10,223 nt of DNA from DATBFX01 sp036558305 (GTDB lineage Bacteria; Chloroflexota; Chloroflexia; Thermomicrobiales; UBA6265), in NCBI GenBank assembly GCA_036558305.1, contig DATBFX010000216.1, positions 1 to 10,223 on the forward strand, read 5' to 3'. This document shows positions 5,239-10,223 of this stretch, in pieces (position 1 is the first letter of the stretch; each line of letters begins with the position of its first letter). Under the pieces are notes generated by a model. The model was not told the DNA's origin. It did not search any database and saw nothing but the letters and a program-made list of their open reading frames with translations. The position numbers and the translations under genes were made by a program.

Positions 5239-6114
5239 ATGGATCAGTACGACGGAAGCCGCGGAGCGGGGCAGGCGCCGGCGAAGGATTTCCTGGCGCT
5301 CACGCACGGGCAAGAGTGGGTGAACTTCTACGAGTCGTTCGACAAACTCGTCCAGGATCACCTCTCACGCTCCTCAGAGCTCCTCCGCCGGGCGATGTCC
5401 TTGCCGGAAGTCGCCGACCGTGAAGTCGCCCAGGTCCGCGCCGAGATGGAGGGCAAGCTCGCCGCCGAGCGCGAGCGCAGCCACGACCTGCTCAGCAAGC
5501 TCCGCGACGAGATTTCGACGAGTCACACCCGCGTCACCGCCCTCGCCAACGACGTGCAGAACGTCGCCGCCGATCTCGCGACGCTCAGTTCTCGCGTCGC
5601 CGACGCCCTCGCCTCGCTCGATCGGCCGGCCACCGCGCTGGCCGCCGAATCGCCGGCACCGATGCTGGAAGAGACGGTCCCCGCTGCCCCCGCGCTCAAC
5701 GGCGCCGCCGAGTGGAGCGAGACCGCGCCCGAGGCGTGGGCCGCGGCCGAGCACGTCGACGATGCGACAAGCGATGCCGAACCGGCGGTCGAGGCGGTTG
5801 CGGAGGCGGCTCCCGAGGCAGATGCCGAGGTCGCTGCCGAGGAGCCGACGGTCGAACCCGAACCGCTGGTTGCGCGGTGGTCGGTCGACACGGCGGAAGA
5901 GGCAGACGAGATTCCGGCCCGGTTCGACGCGGAAACCGGTGTCGACCTGACCGCGTTGGCGGAGGCCGAGTCCGAGAAGACCGCCGAGGAGCCGGCAGAC
6001 GATCAAGCAGAGGCGCCGGTCACCGGGACGCTCGAAGGCGACCCGGTTGGGGTCGGTGCCGATCGGCCACGCCCCCACTGGCTGTCGGTGACCCGGATCG
6101 GCTCTCGCCCGTAA
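5239..6114 (+). CDS. Coiled-coil protein with long acidic tail
   Basis: This encodes 291 residues from an ATG preceded by GGAGGA (4 nt spacing). The frame is open far upstream, but that part is Arg-rich and overlaps the preceding gene in another frame, so it was excluded. Residues 18-128 are helical and mostly coiled coil (FYESFDKLVQDHL, VRAEMEGKLAAERERS, LANDVQNVAADLATL). Residues 129-270 are a low-complexity Glu/Ala/Pro-rich segment, probably disordered and strongly acidic. The end (RPHWLSVTRIGSRP) is basic and aromatic, a sharp change that suggests a short binding tail. There is no signal peptide or transmembrane helix. A clear terminator follows 28 nt after the stop. It may act with the coiled-coil protein just upstream. 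No family is recognised. Confidence 0.75.
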   Translation: MDQYDGSRGAGQAPAKDFLALTHGQEWVNFYESFDKLVQDHLSRSSELLRRAMSLPEVADREVAQVRAEMEGKLAAERERSHDLLSKLRDEISTSHTRVTALANDVQNVAADLATLSSRVADALASLDRPATALAAESPAPMLEETVPAAPALNGAAEWSETAPEAWAAAEHVDDATSDAEPAVEAVAEAAPEADAEVAAEEPTVEPEPLVARWSVDTAEEADEIPARFDAETGVDLTALAEAESEKTAEEPADDQAEAPVTGTLEGDPVGVGADRPRPHWLSVTRIGSRP

Positions 6115-6141
6115 CGGCGGTTCCCGATTGCGCAACGGCAC

Positions 6142-6170
6142 GGCCCCGGTCAGACGACCGGGGCCTTTTT
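6142..6170 (+). terminator. Rho-independent terminator between convergent genes
   Basis: A perfect 10-bp stem (6142-6151 with 6156-6165) with a 4-nt loop (AGAC) is followed by TTTTT (6166-6170). It ends transcription of the plus-strand coiled-coil gene (stop at 6114). The minus-strand side has no T-tract, so it is unlikely to work well for the convergent gene ending at 6189. Confidence 0.9.
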
Positions 6171-6188
6171 GTCCTCAGGCGCGCGGGT

Positions 6189-7058
6189 TCATCTCAGCCG
6201 AACCACGGGGTTGCGGAGCGAACCGATGCCGTCGATCGCGATCTCGACGTCGTCGCCGTCTTCGAGCGTGAACTCCGACGGGGGAATGATGCCGGTCCCG
6301 GTCATCAGCACGACGCCGGCCGGAAACTCGTTGTAGCGGCGCAGGTAGCCGACCAAGTCGTCGAACGTCCGGTGGATCTGCGACGTCGAAGTGTCGCCGT
6401 CGAACAGCACCTCACCCTTCCGGCGGATGACGAGCCGGATCGTCCGATTCTTGATGTCGCCGGTTTCCCAGGCGAGCGCGATCACCGGACCGAGGGCGGC
6501 GCATTTGCTGTAGAACTTGGCCTGCGGCAGATAGAGCGGGTTTTCTCCCTCGATGCTGCGCGAGGAAACGTCGTTCCCGATCGTGTACCCGACGATCTCG
6601 CCGTCCCGGTTAACGACCAACGCCAGTTCTGGTTCGGGCACGTCCCAGGTCGAATCGCCGCGGATGGCGATCGCCTCGCCGGGACCGGAGACGCGACTGG
6701 GCGTCGCCTTGAAAAAGATCTCCGGCCGCTCCGCCTCGTAGACGAGGTCGTAGGCGCTCTTCGCCGCGGTCGATTCTTCCATCCGCGCATCCCGGCTGCG
6801 GAGATACGTCACCCCGGCCGCCCACACCTCCTGGCGATCGACGGGCGCGGCCAGCGTCACCGCGTCGAGCGGAATACCGTCCCCCGCACCCGATCTCGCC
6901 GCGTCGAGTCGCGCCCGCAAATCGGCCGCCGGCATCGACAGCACGTCGGCGAGTGTCGCCGGGCCACCGGCGGCGGCGATATCGAGCACGTGGTCGGCGT
7001 CGATCAGACCAAGGCGTGGTGTCGATGCATCGGCGGTTCGGTAGAGGCAAAGCGGCAC
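6189..7058 (-). CDS. FAH-family enzyme, probable 2-keto-3-deoxypentonate dehydratase
   Basis: This encodes 289 residues from a GTG at 7058, chosen because GGGAGG lies 8 nt upstream. A longer frame to 7172 would overlap the preceding gene and adds a non-conserved stretch. Fumarylacetoacetate hydrolase-fold hallmarks are present: WAAGVTYLRSRDAR (79-92), RPEIFFKATP (111-120), the metal-binding pair Glu142 and Glu144 in VPEPELALVV, Asp163 in YTIGNDVSSR, IEGENPLYLPQAK (169-181), and the Gly-rich end TGTGIIPP with DGDDVEI. The 'GENPLYLPQAK' and 'PEPEL' segments match my memory of 2-dehydro-3-deoxy-D-arabinonate/xylonate dehydratases better than of hydrolases acting on fumarylacetoacetate. Those enzymes use Mg to make 2,5-dioxopentanoate from pentose acids, in oxidative pentose (Weimberg-type) pathways. 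No other gene of such a pathway is visible. Family assignment is firm; substrate is a guess. Confidence 0.85.
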   Translation of the reverse strand: MPLCLYRTADASTPRLGLIDADHVLDIAAAGGPATLADVLSMPAADLRARLDAARSGAGDGIPLDAVTLAAPVDRQEVWAAGVTYLRSRDARMEESTAAKSAYDLVYEAERPEIFFKATPSRVSGPGEAIAIRGDSTWDVPEPELALVVNRDGEIVGYTIGNDVSSRSIEGENPLYLPQAKFYSKCAALGPVIALAWETGDIKNRTIRLVIRRKGEVLFDGDTSTSQIHRTFDDLVGYLRRYNEFPAGVVLMTGTGIIPPSEFTLEDGDDVEIAIDGIGSLRNPVVRLR

Positions 7059-7161
7059 GTCGTCATCCTCCCGCGGCGCTTGGCCGCATCGTCGTGATGT
7101 CCGAAGTGGGGGCGCGAGCTTCGGCTGTCGATGATCCGGGGCATTGGCGGGATCGCGATGA

Positions 7162-7449
7162 TCAGTCGGCAAACGCGCGCTGATCGATCCCTACCATGAG
7201 CAAAAGCGCTTCACCGGACGCGACGTGCCGAATGTCGCCGCCGACGTCTTCGACTGAGAGGTCCAGGTCATCGGCGTAGGACGAGCCGTTCGCTTCGATC
7301 AAGGCTTGAGCAACGGCCAGTGCTTCCTCTCGCGTGTCGTATGTCCCCAGGCTGTTGCCCGTGTCGACATCCCAGAGGCTGTAAAACGATTCTGCGGCCG
7401 CTATCGTAGCGGCGGGACCCTGGAGATCGGCTGGATGTGGATCACGCAT
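7162..7449 (-). CDS. Small acidic hypothetical protein (YSLWD..TGN motif)
   Basis: This encodes 95 residues from an ATG at 7449, chosen because GGGGGAG lies 8 nt upstream. A TTG at 7476 is a weaker alternative. The core FYSLWDVDTGNSLGTYDTREEALAVA is split by a turn: two strands and a helix start, then YADDLDLSVEDVGG and a C-terminal helix (SGEALLLMV). I have the impression of similar small proteins with 'Y.LWD..TGN..G.Y....EAL' recurring in Chloroflexota, of unknown function. The protein is strongly acidic (18 Asp/Glu against 4 Arg, no Lys). Its start lies inside the end of the gene at 7401-7751 (49-nt overlap), which implies translational coupling. Confidence 0.75.
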   Translation of the reverse strand: MRDPHPADLQGPAATIAAAESFYSLWDVDTGNSLGTYDTREEALAVAQALIEANGSSYADDLDLSVEDVGGDIRHVASGEALLLMVGIDQRAFAD

Positions 7450-7751
7450 TGCAGCAACTCCCCCGGAATGCCCCAAACCGTGTGATGACCTTCGCTGGCC
7501 GTGGTTCTGAGAACGTGGAATCTGCCGTCATCGGGCAACTTGACCGCGGCGACAAACGCGCCGAGCCTCGGGTTTCGCGACGCGCTCCGTTCCGCTTGCT
7601 GGACCGTTTCATACATCGACAGCCCATCCCAGAGCCAGTGGAGATCGGGTGGCAGGTTTTGGGGTATCGGCTTGCCCTTTGCCGCATTCGACGTGAAATC
7701 CTCGACGGTGGCCACGACTGCCCTAACGATACGATAGAGCAGCCAGCTCAC
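7401..7751 (-). CDS. Small hypothetical protein overlapping its downstream partner
   Basis: This encodes 116 residues from a GTG at 7751 with AGGAAAG 8 nt upstream. It is mildly basic. The N-terminus (SWLLYRIVRAVVATVEDF) is a hydrophobic-basic helix, followed by LHWLWDGLSMYETVQQAERSA-type sequence, a strand FVAAVKLPDDG, and the segment GHHTVWGIPGELLQCVIHI. I recall uncharacterised bacterial proteins with a comparable 'GLS..T...A' then 'GH.T.WG' pattern but no assigned role. It starts 55 nt after the stop of the LutBA fusion gene, so it may be read with it, and its end overlaps the next small gene by 49 nt. Function unknown. Confidence 0.7.
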   Translation of the reverse strand: MSWLLYRIVRAVVATVEDFTSNAAKGKPIPQNLPPDLHWLWDGLSMYETVQQAERSASRNPRLGAFVAAVKLPDDGRFHVLRTTASEGHHTVWGIPGELLQCVIHIQPISRVPPLR

Positions 7752-7806
7752 CGATCATGCTTTCCTGGCCGCCGATCCGCGGCGTCAGGGTCATCGTCCC
7801 GGAGAC

Positions 7807-10068
7807 CTACTTTACCAGGTTCCCGCTGCGATCCGAACGTGCCGAGAGGGTGACGAGACGTTCCGCGATGAGTTCCGAGAGGTGCATCACCTTCAGCGGG
7901 CGGCCCGTCGCGTCGCAGCCCCCGCGCAGGTGCATGATGCAGCCCTGGTTGTCGGTGACGAGGATCGGGGCGCCGGTCGCCTGGGCGTTGTCGAGTTTGC
8001 GGTTCATCAGGCGTTCGGAGATCGCGGGATAGTCGAATCCGAAGGAACCACCGAACCCGCAGCAGAGGGTGTTCTCTGCCAACTCCCGGAGCTCGCAACC
8101 GAGCACGTCGCGCAGGAGCCGGCGCGGTTCCTCGCGCAGTCCGAGCGCGTTCGCGCCCTGGCAGGAATCGTGGTAGGTGACGGTAAGCCGTTCGTCGCCG
8201 GCCAGACTCCCCGCGGGCAGTCGGGCAATTCGGTCGAGGAACGAGGTGAAGTCCATCACCCGGCCGGCGAGCGCGTCGGCGCGCCGTTTCCAGCCCGGTT
8301 CGTGTCGGAACAGGTGCTCGTAATCCTGCGTCAGCGTCGCCACGCAACTGGCGCTGCCCGAGACGACGAAATCGACGTCGATCAGCTCCAGGGTCTTCTC
8401 CAGCGCCTGGATCGTTTGGCGCGCCATCGCCTTCGCATGCCGGTCGTCGCCGCTGTTGTTGGCCGGGAGTCCGCAGCAGTGAAGATTGGATGGGACGATG
8501 ACCCGCGCCCCGAGGGCTCTGAGCACCTCGGCGATGGCCTCCCCTTGCTCGGGGAAGAGGCGATCGGTCAGGCAGCCAGGGAAGACGGCCACGATCTTCC
8601 CGGCCGCACCGTTCGGCACGATTGGAGTTCTGGGCGCTTCCGCAGTCGCGGTGACCCGGTCGCGAAGCGGCTGCCGCGCCAGCGCCGGCATGCTGCGCCA
8701 GCGCGTCTGCGTCTTCAGGATCGGGACGTGGCGGCCGCGCACGAACCGGTCGCGTTGCAACGGTCGCTGGGCGCGGCTGCCGACGCGTGTGGCCAGGTCG
8801 AAGGCGCGTGGCCGGGCGTAGACGTTGAGGACGACGCGCTTCGCGAGCGGGAGACCTTTTCTGGCGACAACCATCTTGCGCACGTCGAGGATCTGGCGGG
8901 GGAGCGGGATGCTCGCGGGGCAGACGGTCTCGCAGGCGTTGCAGGAGAGGCAGAGACTCTGCGGTTTGGCGATCGCGTCGAGACCGTGGTGGAACTGCGT
9001 CACCACCAGCCCGATCGCGCCGGTGTAGATGTGCCCGAAGACGTGCCCGCTCACCTCGCGGTAGGGCGGGCAGACGTTGGCGCAGGCGCCGCAGCGGATG
9101 CAATGGAGCGCCTCGACGAATTCTGGTTTGGCCCGCATCGCCCGGCGGCCGTTGTCGACGAGGACGATGTGCATCTCGTGACCCGGTGTCGGGCCGGTGA
9201 TGAAGGTCGTGTAGACGGAGATGCGCTGCCCGGTCGCGCTCCGGCCGAGGATGCGGATCTGGGTGACGACGTCGTCGAAGGTCGGGATCAGTTTCTCGAT
9301 ACCGGCGAGGACGATGTGGACGGGTGGGACCGACGACGAGAGGCGACCGTTGCCCTCGTTGGTCACCATCATCACGGTGCCGGTTTCGGCGATCAGCGCG
9401 TTGGCGCCCGTCATGCCGATGCCGGCGGCGAAGAAAACGGGTCGCAGATCGTCCCGGATCGCGTGGACCTGCTCGTCGATGTCCGTCAGCGAAACCGGAC
9501 GGTCGAGCACGCGGTTGAGCAGCGTGCCGACCTCCTCGCGCCCCATGTGGAGGGCGGGACCGACGATGTGGCTCGGTCGCTCACCCCCCTTCTGGACGAT
9601 CCACTCGCCGAGGTCGGTCTCGACGACGTCGATCCCGCAGGCGGCCATCCGGTGGTTGAGATCGACTTCCTCGCTGACCATCGACTTCGATTTCGCGATC
9701 AGCTTCGCCCCGTGCCGCTGGCATATCTCGCGGACGATGCGATTGACGGCGTCGGCGTCGTCGGCGTAGTGGATGGTGGCGCCCGCCTTTTCCGCCATCG
9801 AGGCGAATTGGGAGAGGTAGCGATCAAGATCCTCCGTGACGCGCGTCTTGGCCGCTTTCAGCTTGGCGCGCAATGCCTCGAATTCGATCTCCTCCATCGA
9901 CCGGTTGCGGTTGCCGCGCCAGGTCTGTTGGAACCGGGTGATGTTGCGGGCGAGCTTGGGATTGCCGATGGCGCGCTCGTACCGCTCCTGGAACGTCGTT
10001 TGCGGTTGCCCGTGCGGATCGTGGTCGAGGACTTCGCGTGCTTCCTCGGCGGGTGATGCAACCGACAC
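7807..10068 (-). CDS. Fused LutB-LutA iron-sulfur lactate oxidation protein
   Basis: This encodes 753 residues from a GTG at 10068, supported by GAGGAG 9 nt upstream. Residues 1-310 form a LUD (LutB N-terminal) domain. Two 4Fe-4S ferredoxin motifs follow, C323-C326-C329-C333 and C373-C376-C379-C383, each CxxCxxCxxxCP. The rest (about 490-735) is LutA-like, with two cysteine-rich CCG domains: Cys499, Cys531-Cys532-Gly, Cys575; and Cys636, Cys669-Cys670-Gly, Cys710. In Bacillus, LutA, LutB and LutC are separate and together oxidise L-lactate to pyruvate; the length here fits LutB plus LutA joined end to end by a basic linker (about 405-490). LutC ends 76 nt upstream, so a lutC-lutBA operon is likely. 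Glycolate or another 2-hydroxy acid is a possible alternative substrate. Confidence 0.9.
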   Translation of the reverse strand: MSVASPAEEAREVLDHDPHGQPQTTFQERYERAIGNPKLARNITRFQQTWRGNRNRSMEEIEFEALRAKLKAAKTRVTEDLDRYLSQFASMAEKAGATIHYADDADAVNRIVREICQRHGAKLIAKSKSMVSEEVDLNHRMAACGIDVVETDLGEWIVQKGGERPSHIVGPALHMGREEVGTLLNRVLDRPVSLTDIDEQVHAIRDDLRPVFFAAGIGMTGANALIAETGTVMMVTNEGNGRLSSSVPPVHIVLAGIEKLIPTFDDVVTQIRILGRSATGQRISVYTTFITGPTPGHEMHIVLVDNGRRAMRAKPEFVEALHCIRCGACANVCPPYREVSGHVFGHIYTGAIGLVVTQFHHGLDAIAKPQSLCLSCNACETVCPASIPLPRQILDVRKMVVARKGLPLAKRVVLNVYARPRAFDLATRVGSRAQRPLQRDRFVRGRHVPILKTQTRWRSMPALARQPLRDRVTATAEAPRTPIVPNGAAGKIVAVFPGCLTDRLFPEQGEAIAEVLRALGARVIVPSNLHCCGLPANNSGDDRHAKAMARQTIQALEKTLELIDVDFVVSGSASCVATLTQDYEHLFRHEPGWKRRADALAGRVMDFTSFLDRIARLPAGSLAGDERLTVTYHDSCQGANALGLREEPRRLLRDVLGCELRELAENTLCCGFGGSFGFDYPAISERLMNRKLDNAQATGAPILVTDNQGCIMHLRGGCDATGRPLKVMHLSELIAERLVTLSARSDRSGNLVK

Positions 10069-10144
10069 AATCTGAAACTCCTCGCGATCATGCCCGGCCG
10101 TGCAACCCGCGGTATGTTCGCGTGAACAGGCGTCGCCAAGCCCG

Positions 10145-10223
10145 CTAGCTCAGCTCATCGACCAGCAGGACGAAGACCCGCTCCGGCCCTTGCACGCCGA
10201 GCGACAAGGAGAGCTCGATGTCT
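10145..10223 (-). CDS. lutC: LutC-like LUD-domain protein, C-terminal fragment
   Basis: Only the last 25 complete codons and the stop (TAG at 10147-10145) are in the window; the rest lies beyond the right edge. The fragment DIELSLSLGVQGPERVFVLL followed by VDELS matches the C-terminal end of LUD-domain LutC proteins, which typically read 'DIE...V.GVHGP..LHVILLD'. Position agrees: it is directly upstream of and in the same direction as the LutBA fusion. The usual role is as the third component of the L-lactate oxidation complex. The call rests on a short segment plus context. Confidence 0.7.
   Translation of the reverse strand, partial: DIELSLSLGVQGPERVFVLLVDELS

Noticed and set aside
7156..7185. 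Short inverted repeat GATCAG/CTGATC near the end of the acidic small gene
   Set aside because: Only 6 bp with a 14-nt loop and no T-tract; expected by chance.
7748..9103. Second minus-strand frame of 451 codons inside the LutBA gene
   Set aside because: Arg/Pro-rich out-of-frame reading of the same strand; the LutBA frame is uninterrupted, so no frameshift is needed.
7882..10056. Plus-strand frame of 724 codons antisense to the LutBA fusion
   Set aside because: Val/Asp/Gly-rich shadow; the minus strand has eight ferredoxin cysteines and two CCG domains.

Overview
The window is GC-rich throughout, uses GTG starts often, and carries strong GGAGG-type ribosome binding sites. Together with several small proteins whose style I associate with Thermomicrobia-like Chloroflexota, this suggests a chromosomal segment from a member of that phylum. 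That is an inference from composition and protein style, since no marker gene is present. I see no rRNA, tRNA, CRISPR array, transposase or phage structural gene.

Left part (1-2708). Two minus-strand genes lie at the left edge. One is an unrecognised protein cut by the window edge (1-395). The other, upstream of it, is a 78-residue protein ending in Gly-Gly with a possible ubiquitin-like layout (470-706). A G-rich hairpin and quadruplex-type motif separates them. Two plus-strand single genes follow: a secreted protein with four cysteines (1100-1666) and an Ala/Gly-rich protein with amphipathic ends (2033-2641). Each is followed by a strong hairpin.

Middle part (2709-6170), plus strand. An M20-family metallopeptidase (2808-4121) is flanked on both sides by arrays of 7-bp tandem repeats. 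Two coiled-coil proteins of unknown function follow (4298-5014 and 5239-6114). A third heptamer array lies inside the first of them. A clear rho-independent terminator at 6142-6170 closes this plus-strand block.

Right part (6189-10223), all minus strand and convergent with the middle block. In transcription order it holds the end of a lutC-like gene (cut by the edge), a natural lutB-lutA fusion of 753 residues, two overlapping small genes of unknown function, and a fumarylacetoacetate hydrolase-family enzyme that most resembles 2-keto-3-deoxypentonate dehydratase. LutC plus the LutBA fusion form an iron-sulfur lactate-oxidation module. The dehydratase-like enzyme fits sugar-acid breakdown, so the block is mostly carbon catabolism, but a shared operon beyond lutC-lutBA is not proven.

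The points most worth a second look are the heptanucleotide arrays with three different unit sequences (two intergenic locations plus one in a coding region), the possible ubiquitin-like protein, the LutB-LutA fusion, and the overlapping acidic/basic small-gene pair.
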